Source: Paenibacillus senegalensis JC66 (lineage in GTDB: Bacteria; Bacillota; Bacilli; Paenibacillales; NBRC-103111). Taken from it: a stretch of DNA of 64,000 nucleotides. The stretch covers positions 202,860-266,859 of the forward strand of contig NZ_HE610962.1 of NCBI RefSeq assembly GCF_000285515.1. Direction: 5' to 3'. Of this stretch, positions 24,801 to 33,261 are shown piece by piece; the first letter of the stretch is position 1, and every line of letters begins with the position of its first letter. A model generated the notes under the pieces. It saw nothing but the letters and a program-made list of their open reading frames with translations. It searched no databases and was not told where the DNA came from. A program made the position numbers and the translations under genes.

Positions 24801-27800
24801 CGGACTGCCCCGTCTCCTCAATCGTCACCATAGCGGAAGCGGGAAGCTGCTTCATCTGATCCGGGGTGAACTCCTCTTCGTAGTTAGCCTGTGGACCTGC
24901 GGTGGTATTGAGCAGCTTCGGCGGCGCCTGTTCCCCGTCCGGTATTCGGGCCGGCTCTTCTTCCGTACTTTTATAGACGGCTGACTTGACCGGCTCGGTT
25001 TCTCTCACCTCCACGTCGTCAATATACCAGCCTGCAACATACAAAGAGTTTCTGCTCTCCAAGCGGAAGCGAATTTGCACTTGATGCCCGAGAAATTCGT
25101 CACGTATGCGAACTTCTTCGAGAAACCACCATTTGGAAGGCCGGCTCGTACTGTAGGCATTAGTCAGCATATATAACGGAGACCAGGTAATTCCTCCATC
25201 CTTGGTGATCTCCACGTATCCTCTATCTCCATCATCCAAATCGAACCAATTCTGATAATAGATAACCGCATGTCCGGCGGCAGTCAGATCAATCACCGGC
25301 GATACCAGGCTCCGGCTGGTCTGGCGCAGCATGTCTCCGCTCAGATTGGTTGCCCATACCCGATCGCCTGACGGTACGGTTTTCGGTCCTCTGGCATATG
25401 CGGGGTCCGGGACGCCCCATGCCCAGTCATTCGGCTCACCGTTGATAGTCCATCCCAGGTTCTCACCTTCAAAATCATCGCTAAAAATCTCTTCCCCTCC
25501 GGTAAAGGTCCAGGAAACCTGCCCGGAAGGAGCGCTTTCCGCAAGGCTATAGGTTCGCGATGTAAGGTAATAGTAATAGGTTCCCTTTTGCGGCACAGGC
25601 TGATCCCCATAGGTTCCGCGCGAATAGACGGCAGAGGAGCTGGTGGCGCCTATTTCTTCAAACGATCCTTCCTCTCCCGTAGCGGAGCGATAAACTACAT
25701 ACTCCTTAATCGAATCATCCTCTACTTTGTCCCAGTTAATAATTACCCGGCCGGGCGTATTGCTGCGAATCTCCACGCCTTGCGGAGCTTGCGGTACGCC
25801 TTCCGCTGGCAGCTCGAGAGCAATATCGTCGATATACCAGCCCTCATCCGAGCCGTTCTTTCCACGCAGCTGAAAAGCTACATAAATCTGCTCCCCTCTA
25901 TATGGCGACAAGTCAATATAGTCAATTTCCCACGCCCCGCTGCTGCGTTCATACAGTTTGGCCAATTCAAACTGCACTTCGGATTTGTCGGTGCTGTTCC
26001 GCGGTCTCACTCCGATCCAGACCTCCGCCGTATCCTGAATAACGTCCATCCAGCTCCCTAATTTGTACCAATGTCTAAAGGACAATATCGTGTGAGCGCC
26101 ATCCCTTAAATCAATAATCGGCAGCACAAAAAAACTTTCGGTGCCGACAGGGTAATTCCCAGCGAGCACTGTTGCCAGCACTTTCTCGCCGGAGTAAGCG
26201 GCTAACGGGCCGCTCTGCGGTTTCCCCCACTGCCATATTCCCGGATTGCCCTGAAATTCGAAACCAGCTATATCCGACTCGAAGTCTTGATAGTATCCTG
26301 CCTTGATACCTTCTGACACGCTGACCTCAACTAAGTCGGTCTGCGTCTGATTGCCCGCATAGTCCTCTGCCCGCAGCTGGTATTGAATTCCCTCTAACAA
26401 CAGATCCTCAGCAGGGATCACCGCTTCATAAGTTCCGCTGCGGCGGTTTCCGGATACAAGGCTCATCGGCAGCACCATCCAATCGGCTGTGCCTGCCTTG
26501 CTGATTCTAAGCTCTGCCTCCTTGACTCCAACGTTGTCCCTGATTGCGGCACTTATTGTCTGGTCTGCCGCATTAAACATCAAATGAATGGGGGTATGCT
26601 CGATCGCAGGCCTGATATCATCATGCCCTTCAACTGTAATCTGCCCCTCAATCCGTCCGGTTCCGGACGCAGATACCGAAGAGACGGCACGGAAAGCGTT
26701 GACTTGACCCCATCCGTATCCATGATTGGGGACTTGCGGGAATTGATCGTCCGTCAGCGGCTCAGCCGTTTCGCTTAACAGCTTCTCCAATTCATCAACT
26801 TCAAGAGAAGGAGTAGACTGTAAAATCAAGGCGGCAACCCCTGCCGTATGCGGGCTGGCCATCGACGTTCCGCTCAAGAGGCCGTAAGTATGGCCAGGCA
26901 GCGCAGAGCGGATGTTGACCCCCGGGGCCACAAGATCCGGTTTAATCTCACCGTATGGAGAGGGGCCCCATAAGGAAAAATCAGCCAGCTGCCTATGCCG
27001 GTCAACCGCTCCTACTGCAAAAGAAGAGGGATAGTTGCCGGGAGCAGTGATTGAGCCGTCGCCGCCCGGGTTGGTGGAACGGACATTGCCGGCAGAGAAT
27101 ACGGGTAAAATATTCGCAGCCCTCCAAGCCTCAACAATTTCCAGAAAAAACTCATTCTTGCCGCTTCCGCTTCCCCAGGAATTGTTGACAATATCCGGCG
27201 CAAGCGAAGGGAACATCTCTCCGCGTTCGTTGCGAGGAGCGAGGATCCACTCACCTGCGTCGAGGATTCCTCTGTCAGTCGCCGTGCCTTCCGAGTCAAA
27301 TATTCTGACAGCAATCCATTGGGCTCCAGGGGCTACCCCAATGGGCAGCTCTCCCTCCACCTTGTTTCCTGCCATGGTACCCATAACATGAGTCCCGTGA
27401 CCGTCGCCATCATAGGGCATCCGCCGCTTCTCTGCCGTAGCATCATACCAATGAAGCTCCGGCCGCTGCTCTTCGCCAGCATTGTTCCCCCGCCAATTGG
27501 CTGCCAGCGCCGGATGAGTGTAATCTACGCCAGAGTCCATATTGGCTATGACTACACCAGTTCCGTCGTATCCCATTTCCCATACTTGAGGAACGCCGAT
27601 GTTGCTCAGATTCCAGGGGTAAACACCTGGTTCCGAAGCGAGCTCCATTACAGCTTCCCCGGTTCCGCCAGCCTCGTACTCCAGGGCGCGGGTGCGGTTA
27701 GGCAATATCTCTTCAACTTCATCCAGTTGAGCTAGCTCATTCATTACTGCCTCCGTGCTGGTAACCGCTATAACATTAACTATGTAAAAAGATTGGTACT

Positions 27801-28200
27801 CCTTGACTTTACCGGAAGCTGCGGCTTTCTCCAGGTAGGCGGCCACATCCGTCTGAGCTTGTTCCGCGGTCTCCTTAAGCGCATGGATAACGTAATTCCG
27901 CGCCATCAATTTGGCTTTCAACGGACTTGCCTTAGTTTGCAGCGAGTGCTGTTCCGCCAAGCGGGATGCTTGATTCACGTCCGCTTTTTCCTTTAGCTTG
28001 ACCAAATAAGTGACAAATGCCTGTTGGTTGAACTCCTCCCGAACCATAAGATCCACTTTGTCCTTGGTCTGTACCGTTCTACCCTGGACCGGCTTATGGG
28101 TTTTCTCCTGCAGCGCTGCATAAGCTGTCATCGGCAAAGATGACAGCATTACCAAAAAGCATAAAAACATGATTAAAATTGTGCTTGTTCTATTTCCCAC
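21895..28200 (-). CDS. Giant cell-surface subtilase (bacillopeptidase F-like) with SLH anchor
   Basis: Secreted serine protease of 2101 aa. The GTG at 28200 is taken as start because GGGGGAGGAG lies six bases upstream; an ATG at 28263 has no ribosome site. Order: signal peptide (ends TAYAA, about residue 29), I9-like propeptide (about 50-175), S8 domain with Asp222 (NMDSGVDY), His268 (GDGHGTHVMG), Asn372 and Ser446 (SGTSMASP). Then come two MAM/immune-inhibitor-A-like modules (each starting with FE or DFEGE and a W.WG motif) split by a fibronectin III domain, carboxypeptidase-regulatory-like repeats, Big-2 domains, an 80-residue Pro/Glu/Gly linker, and SLH repeats at the C-terminus (FKDISSHWGKDYVEVLASQ; AFADRDEI). 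It should be displayed on the S-layer. Length is unusual even for this family. Confidence 0.93.
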   Translation of the reverse strand: MGNRTSTILIMFLCFLVMLSSLPMTAYAALQEKTHKPVQGRTVQTKDKVDLMVREEFNQQAFVTYLVKLKEKADVNQASRLAEQHSLQTKASPLKAKLMARNYVIHALKETAEQAQTDVAAYLEKAAASGKVKEYQSFYIVNVIAVTSTEAVMNELAQLDEVEEILPNRTRALEYEAGGTGEAVMELASEPGVYPWNLSNIGVPQVWEMGYDGTGVVIANMDSGVDYTHPALAANWRGNNAGEEQRPELHWYDATAEKRRMPYDGDGHGTHVMGTMAGNKVEGELPIGVAPGAQWIAVRIFDSEGTATDRGILDAGEWILAPRNERGEMFPSLAPDIVNNSWGSGSGKNEFFLEIVEAWRAANILPVFSAGNVRSTNPGGDGSITAPGNYPSSFAVGAVDRHRQLADFSLWGPSPYGEIKPDLVAPGVNIRSALPGHTYGLLSGTSMASPHTAGVAALILQSTPSLEVDELEKLLSETAEPLTDDQFPQVPNHGYGWGQVNAFRAVSSVSASGTGRIEGQITVEGHDDIRPAIEHTPIHLMFNAADQTISAAIRDNVGVKEAELRISKAGTADWMVLPMSLVSGNRRSGTYEAVIPAEDLLLEGIQYQLRAEDYAGNQTQTDLVEVSVSEGIKAGYYQDFESDIAGFEFQGNPGIWQWGKPQSGPLAAYSGEKVLATVLAGNYPVGTESFFVLPIIDLRDGAHTILSFRHWYKLGSWMDVIQDTAEVWIGVRPRNSTDKSEVQFELAKLYERSSGAWEIDYIDLSPYRGEQIYVAFQLRGKNGSDEGWYIDDIALELPAEGVPQAPQGVEIRSNTPGRVIINWDKVEDDSIKEYVVYRSATGEEGSFEEIGATSSSAVYSRGTYGDQPVPQKGTYYYYLTSRTYSLAESAPSGQVSWTFTGGEEIFSDDFEGENLGWTINGEPNDWAWGVPDPAYARGPKTVPSGDRVWATNLSGDMLRQTSRSLVSPVIDLTAAGHAVIYYQNWFDLDDGDRGYVEITKDGGITWSPLYMLTNAYSTSRPSKWWFLEEVRIRDEFLGHQVQIRFRLESRNSLYVAGWYIDDVEVRETEPVKSAVYKSTEEEPARIPDGEQAPPKLLNTTAGPQANYEEEFTPDQMKQLPASAMVTIEETGQSARTESGSGLYSLVHPAGDYNIKVEAYGYHPHIGSVQVSKGGTSRFDATLVPLSKGQVSGRITDKDGNPLSGVSVKLLEDAHVPAAYTDDEGSFVLEAYEGDYTLSAAKKDYDSLTIPVSIAGDQTSELALTFHRVWGLSRELAYDSGSEDNAVAFSSSGNAYGVRMSPEQPVQVTGAKFYFSTKGWPDPGGSSFQYALFEADRHDGLAGNVIAGPYEGRARSDGQWTEVHFPHPIMVDGDFYVAYIQSGDYPNVPGLAVDETGVDSGRSFRMENEVWQKPTAQGNFLIRALVTPVENEPPITGLKADPPYPVVLQGEELPLTVHAIRQSGEAVNVTSHSEFTVREPDVAEVDRYGTVKGIKAGRTVIAVTYEEWSIDVELEVREKPGADEEIVAIMARPSDLTLKQGESAPLSIWAEVVKVKREAAAPKPVSEGVYSDFPASVARQVYQDSTGESVLSQSPERRWIPVTHLASYTTGNEKVAAVDSAGRVYAVGVGDAVINVNYEQFRTEVRVRVAAGEDPVPGKPEEPGTPGDPDRPEEPGGPGDSDGPEGPGKPAQPGTPGEPQQPEEPGKPQEPQEPQEPEVPEQPQSPGRPGYYGPFPILVDNSEPITSKDKVIGRLNQQWKNGSEEAVLLLDSQHLTDQLRGEPLKRKAPVSCDLSSVSFESYGFVTVKLDRAAAGQLIESGRTLQLIHRDFELELSEAALSDLIDDAGELTIRIGLEKDSLGQTQLLWNGRAVMVSSIVSLQTEQKGVLPLVTLRLRTNGSLLSDSRKTAIYSDKSGEWGFQGLSLRKGELLELEVEPAGAYAIMEYNRTFKDISSHWGKDYVEVLASQHIITGSGTDQFSPEALITRGEFAALLDRIAGLDHPWSYYAARPDAHETLLREEMVLNLVKALGTDLTDYPSELAFADRDEISADAQSAIRYAYDQGWVVGMGDNQFAGREGSTRAQAAALLYKVLRQLNLLQV

Positions 28201-28289
28201 GTTAAACTCCTCCCCCGATATTGGTGTAAAATCCTTTTCCAAAGCACAGCTGAATTTTGTCATCGGATTTTTTTAGTGAAACATTTTTT

Positions 28290-28318
28290 ATTATATCAAA
28301 ATATTTTTCCTTTGGTAA
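28290..28318 (-). promoter_or_regulatory. Candidate promoter of the subtilase gene
   Basis: On the minus strand TTACCA (28313-28318) and TATAAT (28290-28295) are 17 bp apart in a very AT-rich stretch, giving a leader of about 80 nt. The rest of 28319-28480 is AT-rich without other visible elements. Confidence 0.65.
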
Positions 28319-28503
28319 ATTTTTTTCTGATAGATATTAAAAAACCTTTAAAATAAAGGATTTTTACGTAAAAGATCATATGAGAACACTTTTGCCTGAT
28401 TGGAGATTTTTTGTTACTATAGAGGAACGAAATTTTGTTTTTCAATTTTTTTGCCCTACAGAAACTTATTTCTTGATTAAATACATGAAAAGGAGATCTA
28501 CCT

Positions 28504-28761
28504 ATGCTCTGGATTCAAGCTGTCGCTGCCTTGGTCATTTTATTAATTGGACGCATCCTGTTTTACTCCCATGTAAAGAACGATACCTTATGGATCCTAG
28601 CTCTTCGCTACGGCGGTTTTATCGGAATCACGATATTGGCAAACCTTTATTTAGGTGCACTTCTAACATGGACTTTACTGCTCATGATTCCGCTTTGCGG
28701 GTTATGGGTACACAACAGATCTGTTCGCAAGCACGGTAATGAGAAACACGATAGATCATAA
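28504..28761 (+). CDS. Small membrane protein, unknown function (85 aa)
   Basis: An 85-aa protein with two to three hydrophobic helices (WIQAVAALVILLIGRILFYS; YGGFIGITILANLYLG; ALLTWTLLLMIPLCGLWV) and a short, basic C-terminal tail (HNRSVRKHGNEKHDRS). The ATG follows AAAAGGAG by eight bases. It lies divergent from the subtilase gene. No family is recognised and no motif suggests an activity. Confidence 0.7.
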   Translation: MLWIQAVAALVILLIGRILFYSHVKNDTLWILALRYGGFIGITILANLYLGALLTWTLLLMIPLCGLWVHNRSVRKHGNEKHDRS

Positions 28762-28899
28762 AGGATACGATAGATAACAGTGGAAAGATCGATAATAGCA
28801 GAAACGTTAGCATGAGGAATGGAGCTGAGGGAGGATGTTTTTAACGACATAAATCATTTAAGTTTCCGACAGCTTGGAGGCCTAACATTTATCGGGATC

Positions 28900-28945
28900 A
28901 AAAAAGGCCCTGCTGCTACTCCTTAGTCGGAACAGCTCAGAGCCT
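28900..28945 (-). terminator. Hairpin terminator candidate
   Basis: AGGCTCTGAGCTG pairs imperfectly with CAGCAGGGCCT and continues TTTTTTG on the minus strand. It lies 300 bp beyond the AAA ATPase stop, past the 55-aa gene, and probably ends that minus-strand transcript. Confidence 0.6.
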
Positions 28946-28958
28946 ATTGGGAATATAC

Positions 28959-28987
28959 TTGCTGGACCTTGTTAGGTTTGATATAGT
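28959..28987 (+). promoter_or_regulatory. Promoter of 55-aa protein gene, copy 1
   Basis: TTGCTG and TATAGT are 17 bp apart. The same arrangement precedes the paralogue at 44559, and the shared block reads TTTGATATAGTCGA before TTGGGAGGGATGCACGA. Confidence 0.75.
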
Positions 28988-29010
28988 CGATTCTTGGGAG
29001 GGATGCACGA

Positions 29011-29178
29011 ATGATCCTGTTAGAATCGCTTATCGTTGCCGTTGTTATTTTCGCGGGCTGGGTGCTTTTTGATTGGTTCAAGTCGAAAAAGCTGTCGCGG
29101 GAGTCATTGGCCCAATCCGCCTTTATCGGCTTTCTAGGTGCTTTGGTCTGGCTAATCCTGGGATTATTGCTCCCTTAA
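29011..29178 (+). CDS. Conserved 55-aa two-helix membrane protein, copy 1
   Basis: A 55-aa protein: an N-terminal helix (LIVAVVIFAGWVLF), a short basic loop (DWFKSKKLSRES) and a C-terminal helix (FIGFLGALVWLILGLLLP). GGGAGGG lies eight bases before the ATG. A paralogue of identical length at 44559-44726 matches at most positions, including MILLESL, GWVLFD, KKL and FLGALVWL-LGLLLP. Both have a like-spaced promoter and share a leader containing ATGCACGRATGATCC, where an overlapping three-codon frame ends on the TGA. Conservation of the protein and of the upstream signals argues for a functional gene. No known family. Confidence 0.82.
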   Translation: MILLESLIVAVVIFAGWVLFDWFKSKKLSRESLAQSAFIGFLGALVWLILGLLLP

Positions 29179-29250
29179 GCTTGAGTTTGAGCTGGATTCA
29201 TCCGGCTCGAATGCTTCCAACTTGCTGGACCTGGCGGAGCCGAACAGCAA

Positions 29251-30000
29251 TCAGCTCTTAAACAGCTCGTTGATCATCTTCTCTTTATTATTGAGAAATT
29301 CCCTGTAAATGGCGAAATGGTCCGTCTCCTCAAGTGTCCTAACGGTGATTCCTTCCGGGGTTAAATAATAGAGAATCGAGTTCGGGTAGGCCATTAGAAT
29401 AGGAGAATGGGTCGAGATAATAAATTGTGAATTCTCTTGTACCAATTGATGGATTCTCGCTAGCACAGCCATCTGTCTGACTGGTGATAACGCGGCCTCC
29501 GGCTCATCCAGGATATACAGGCCATTGCCGCCAAACCGATGTAAAAAGGTTGAAAAAAAGGACTCCCCATGGGATTGCTCATGCAAAGACTTCCCGCCGT
29601 AAGATAGAATCAGCGGAGGACCGAAAGAATCTTCTCTGTCCAAATCATCGATATTTGACGCCAAGTTATAATAGGATTCAGCCCTAAAGAAGAATCCGTC
29701 CCTCGGTTTCTTGAATCCTTTCGCCAATCGAATGTAATCATGTAATACAGAATGAGTGGAACGCGTGGAAAAGGTAAAATTGCGTGTCCCCCCTTCCGGG
29801 TTGAATCCCAAGGCTACAGCTATAGCTTCCATTAACGTCGATTTACCTACTCCGTTTTCTCCGACGATATAGGTGACTTGAGGATGAAACATTAGCTTGT
29901 CCAGCTGCTTGATGGCTTCTATATTGAACGGATACTCGCCCGTCGTTGGAAACTGCTCTTTTCTAAGTTCTATCCATCTTAAAAATGAATCCTGTCCCAC
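29251..30000 (-). CDS. AAA family ATPase (RecF/SMC-like, COG3910 type)
   Basis: Cytosolic ABC-type ATPase of 249 aa without a transmembrane part. Walker A GENGVGKST near 46-54, signature-like SYGGKSLHEQSHGESFF, Walker B GLYILDEPEAALSP and the switch ISTHSPIL are intact, the arrangement of predicted RecF-like ATPases. The start is GTG after CAGGTGGG. It stands alone, convergent with the 55-aa gene. Proteins of this type are widespread but uncharacterised; some serve in DNA repair or phage defence, for which there is no partner gene here. Confidence 0.85.
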   Translation of the reverse strand: MGQDSFLRWIELRKEQFPTTGEYPFNIEAIKQLDKLMFHPQVTYIVGENGVGKSTLMEAIAVALGFNPEGGTRNFTFSTRSTHSVLHDYIRLAKGFKKPRDGFFFRAESYYNLASNIDDLDREDSFGPPLILSYGGKSLHEQSHGESFFSTFLHRFGGNGLYILDEPEAALSPVRQMAVLARIHQLVQENSQFIISTHSPILMAYPNSILYYLTPEGITVRTLEETDHFAIYREFLNNKEKMINELFKS

Positions 30001-30121
30001 TTTCCCACCTGCCCATGCTCATTAAGTCATTATCTGGCGGTTGCTGTGATTAACTGCCGGCTCCTCCCCCATTTCCATTCTGCCCTATGATTTCGGTAAG
30101 AGCCCCATACATGCAAACGCC

Positions 30122-30244
30122 TCACGTTTTAACAAATCTTCTTATTACTTCCTCATCCCAAACCTGTACTTCGATGTATCGTTCCGGCCCGCCTGTTCCG
30201 TCGGAAAGGGCCATGCTCGTATTCATAAAAATGATATAAATCAT
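30122..30244 (-). CDS. Possible 40-aa protein or gene fragment
   Basis: An open frame from ATG 30244 encodes MIYIIFMNTSMALSDGTGGP followed by ERYIEVQVWDEEVIRRFVKT. Its composition is protein-like and unlike translated noncoding sequence, but no good ribosome site precedes it. It may be the end of a decayed gene. The rest of 30001-30553 holds only the 18-bp repeat. Confidence 0.3.
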   Translation of the reverse strand: MIYIIFMNTSMALSDGTGGPERYIEVQVWDEEVIRRFVKT

Positions 30245-30311
30245 ACTTCATTCAGATTCCCCCACCCCATGCACATAACAAAAAGGATTGGTCTATTAGT
30301 TAATTTTTTTG

Positions 30312-30377
30312 AAGCTAGTTATCCTCTTTGTGGCTAGTTACCTTTTTGTGGCTAGTTACCTTTTTGTGGCTAGTAAG
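30312..30377. repeat. 18-bp tandem repeat GTGGCTAGTTACCTTTTT
   Basis: Two perfect 18-bp units flanked by diverged ones (AAGCTAGTTATCCTCTTTGT on the left, GGCTAGTAAGTAACC on the right). It lies downstream of the minus-strand DUF6220-like gene. Confidence 0.85.
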
Positions 30378-30553
30378 TAACCTCTCTTTGAAGCTGGAAG
30401 ATTCGCACAATTTATAGCAAAACAACCAGCCCTTGATCGTGGTTTCTCTCAGGCTGGGTCATCGATTGTTTAAGCATTTCATTCTTCATTATACAATCGG
30501 TTGGTGAAGGATGATAGTGTTGGGGGCAAGACAATGGAACTGCACCTATACTT

Positions 30554-30937
30554 TTATACTTTTTTAAATTGCCGCTTCATGGCTTGAACAGCTACATGGA
30601 ACGAAATGGAGAACATTGCCATAGCGATGACCGGATGGAGCGCCCCTGCTGCACTCACATTGGCCGTGAAGTATTGGGCAAAGATCAGAAGAAACAGCGC
30701 CAGGCTTTGCCAGAGCCATGCCTTGGGCAATTTGCCTGCAAAAGCGAAGACGAGCATCAAAATAGGCAAATAAGTAAACATTTTGATGAATAGGTTATGA
30801 TGGCTCCAATATGCTGCATCTGTAAAAAGAGCCAGTCCGGCCAAAAAAATCTGGATGGCTATACAAACCGCAAATAGCGAAGCCAGAACTAAAAACGTTT
30901 TTGAAAATCGGATCCCCTTACCATGGTGATTCGTCAT
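30554..30937 (-). CDS. Four-helix membrane protein, DUF6220-like
   Basis: A 127-aa integral membrane protein. Four helices are seen: TFLVLASLFAVCIAIQIFLAG, FTYLPILMLVFAFA, WLWQSLALFLLIFAQYF and HPVIAMAMFSISFHVAV. The pattern QIFLAGLALF...W..H..F, then FA.KLPK, then TAN..AAGALHPVIA recalls the DUF6220 family. ATG 30937 is preferred (AAAGGGAATGG upstream) over ATG 30973, which lacks a ribosome site. Function unknown; single gene. Confidence 0.72.
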   Translation of the reverse strand: MTNHHGKGIRFSKTFLVLASLFAVCIAIQIFLAGLALFTDAAYWSHHNLFIKMFTYLPILMLVFAFAGKLPKAWLWQSLALFLLIFAQYFTANVSAAGALHPVIAMAMFSISFHVAVQAMKRQFKKV

Positions 30938-31174
30938 TTGTACCATTCCCTTTCTATTTCGGACTGTGATCATAAAGCCCGATCCTACAGGAACGGCTTT
31001 ATCTCCACCTTATAGTAGCAGGGAATGGTTGCAAACTTATGACGAAATGTTGCGCATTCTTTGAACTTCGCCTTAGCATGTATCCTCACGGAAAGCCCGT
31101 AATAAACGGCGAATGTAGAGACGAATGAAGGGGTAATTTTGCAAAGGTTGTGGATTAAGGAATAATGATATAGA

Positions 31175-31205
31175 GGGGCTGTCCAATAAATTTCTGGACA
31201 GCCCC
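31175..31205. repeat. Solo GGGGCTGTCCA inverted repeat
   Basis: Perfect 11-bp arms GGGGCTGTCCA / TGGACAGCCCC with a 9-nt loop and no T-tract. The arm resembles the terminal repeat next to the IS1182-type remnant at 56 kb (CTGGACAGCCCC), so it may be an excision scar or small non-autonomous element; it could also act as a terminator for adenine deaminase, 145 bp upstream. The remaining 30938-31349 is empty. Confidence 0.6.
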
Positions 31206-31349
31206 ATATGAATTACCGCTGCGATTACGCGTGAATTGATTAAGGGGGGACGTAATGGGTGGTTCAGCATGGCCTCATTCTCCCCCAGGTGCTGCTATCC
31301 TCCGCAAGCAAGCCAGCGAACATTAGTCGGTTCGAAGATGCTTTTCTTC

Positions 31350-33179
31350 TTATTCCCCTTCTAAGAACAGCGGCACGATTTTAAACCCTTCTGCTGTCGT
31401 TTTGATCAATCCGATATCGGACAGGCGAAGCTCGGGAACGACAACCAAAGCGAGCAGAGACAAGGTCATAAATGCATAGTTCATCGTGCATCCGGCCTGT
31501 TTAAGAGCTTCGCTAACTGCCCGCGACTTCTCAGCGACCTCTTCGAAGGGGGCGTTCGACATCAGCCCGGCCACCGGCAGCGGCAGAGTCGTTACCCCAT
31601 TCCTGGTAACGACACTTATTCCCCCTTGGGCGGAGGCAACGGCATTGGCCGCTTGCGCCATCAGCTCATCATCATTACCGATCACCATCAGATTGTGGCA
31701 GTCGTGGGCTACAGTTGTGGCGATTGCAGCGGGTTCATGGAAGCCGACGTTGCTTACCAAACCGTGTGCCTGATTGCCATTGATGCCATAGCGTTCAATT
31801 ACCGAGATTTTGCACAGATCGCGATCCGGGCCGATCTGTACGCGTCCATCCCGGACCGGAACGTCCACAATGATTTCCTGCGTGTCCACATGGTTTTCCC
31901 GGACTCCGATCGTTCTCGCCTTCACTTCACCGGATTCGATCGGGGCGGCAATAATGAAGTCTTCGGCCTTCAGGCTCCGCTTCAGGCGAACTGACGTAAC
32001 CGCCTCCTCCGGATAAACGAACTCGTCCAGCTCAACGGTCATGCTCCCGTTCTCAGCCACAACCTGGCCCGCACATATTGTCATGACCACATTAATGTCG
32101 GCCAGATTGCCGTCAAGCATAATGATATCGGCGAAATTACCAGGACTGATGGAACCAACGTCACGGGCTACTCCGAACCTTTCAGCCGTATTAATCGTTG
32201 CCATTTGAATAGCTGTGACCGGCTTGACCCCTTGCTGGATGGCGTGCCGGACGACAAAATCAATATGGCCTTCATCCACCAGTGATTCCGGGCTGCGGTC
32301 GTCCGTAACAAGAATCATCCGGCGGCTGTCCAGGCCCCGCTCGGTATGGGCTTTAATCGTGGCAGCCACATCATGCCAGGCCGATCCTCTGCGCATCTTG
32401 GCATACATGCCAAGCCGCACGCGCTCGATAACATCTTCAGCCGTTACCGGCTCATGATCTCCGCTCACCCCTGCTGCAGCGTAAGCCGACAGCCGCCAAT
32501 CATCGACAGGCCAAGTGAAATGACCGTCAACAACACGGCCGGCTCTTAGCGCCGCTTGAATTTCTCCGATCATTTTAGGATCGCTGAAGACAACGCCCGG
32601 GAAGTTCATCACCTCGCCAAGAGCGATCATGTCCGGCCCCCAGGTGAAAGCTTCAGCCACTTCCGCCGGTCCGATATTGACTCCGCTCGTTTCGAGTTCC
32701 GGACCGGTCGATGGGACGCACGAAGCCACCTGCATATAGGCAGCCAGCGGGGTAGCCCGCGCTTCCTCCAGCATCAGCTTTAGCCCAGGAAGACCCAGCA
32801 CGTTGGCAATTTCATGCGCGTCAAAAAAACCTCCGGTTGTCCCTTTAACCAGGACCGCTCTGGCAAACTGCGTTGCAGTGATCTGGCTGCTTTCGATATG
32901 GCAGTGGCCATCCAGGAATCCAGGCGACACATAACGGCCGCGTGCATCGATTACTTGGGTCTCCTCCCCGATAAGATGGCTGGCATCCATCCCGACATAA
33001 GCGATTCTCGAGCCTTGAACACCGATGGAACGGTTGTCCAGGATTTCGCCGGAACATACGTTAACAAGCTTGGCATTGGTAATGACCAGGGTTGCCTTTT
33101 TATCACCCCGGGCGGTTGCCACCAAATCAGGAATACAGTCAGCCAAGTCAGGTCTGGCAAATCGGTTTGTGTTAGTCAT
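31350..33179 (-). CDS. ade: Adenine deaminase
   Basis: Metal-dependent hydrolase of 609 aa converting adenine to hypoxanthine in purine salvage. SPGFLDGHCHIESS carries the first metal ligands; GDHEP and LVTDDRSP match the Ade active-site strands, and AHDCHNLMVIG and PGNFADIIMLDG are typical C-terminal and composite-domain segments. Length is slightly above the Bacillus norm of about 580. ATG follows AAAGGAG by ten bases. The gene is preceded by its own promoter; no purine riboswitch is visible upstream. Confidence 0.9.
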   Translation of the reverse strand: MTNTNRFARPDLADCIPDLVATARGDKKATLVITNAKLVNVCSGEILDNRSIGVQGSRIAYVGMDASHLIGEETQVIDARGRYVSPGFLDGHCHIESSQITATQFARAVLVKGTTGGFFDAHEIANVLGLPGLKLMLEEARATPLAAYMQVASCVPSTGPELETSGVNIGPAEVAEAFTWGPDMIALGEVMNFPGVVFSDPKMIGEIQAALRAGRVVDGHFTWPVDDWRLSAYAAAGVSGDHEPVTAEDVIERVRLGMYAKMRRGSAWHDVAATIKAHTERGLDSRRMILVTDDRSPESLVDEGHIDFVVRHAIQQGVKPVTAIQMATINTAERFGVARDVGSISPGNFADIIMLDGNLADINVVMTICAGQVVAENGSMTVELDEFVYPEEAVTSVRLKRSLKAEDFIIAAPIESGEVKARTIGVRENHVDTQEIIVDVPVRDGRVQIGPDRDLCKISVIERYGINGNQAHGLVSNVGFHEPAAIATTVAHDCHNLMVIGNDDELMAQAANAVASAQGGISVVTRNGVTTLPLPVAGLMSNAPFEEVAEKSRAVSEALKQAGCTMNYAFMTLSLLALVVVPELRLSDIGLIKTTAEGFKIVPLFLEGE

Positions 33180-33228
33180 CAGTTGAAATCTCCTTTGGCT
33201 ATATGGGAATACCCCTAGTTATATCCTT

Positions 33229-33257
33229 ATTATAGTAGGATTAGAGGCGGAAGTAAA
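33229..33257 (-). promoter_or_regulatory. Promoter of adenine deaminase
   Basis: TTTACT (33252-33257) and TATAAT (33229-33234) are 17 bp apart on the minus strand, within CTACTATAATAAGG. Confidence 0.75.
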
Positions 33258-33261
33258 AATT

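Noticed and set aside
29073-29261. Plus-strand frame overlapping the 55-aa gene (and a similar one at 44291-44737)
   Set aside because: The 55-aa frame is conserved between two loci with promoter and ribosome site; the longer frames are not.
31160-31210. Ordinary terminator for adenine deaminase
   Set aside because: The stem is strong but no T-tract follows on either strand, so I list it as an IS-end-like repeat instead.
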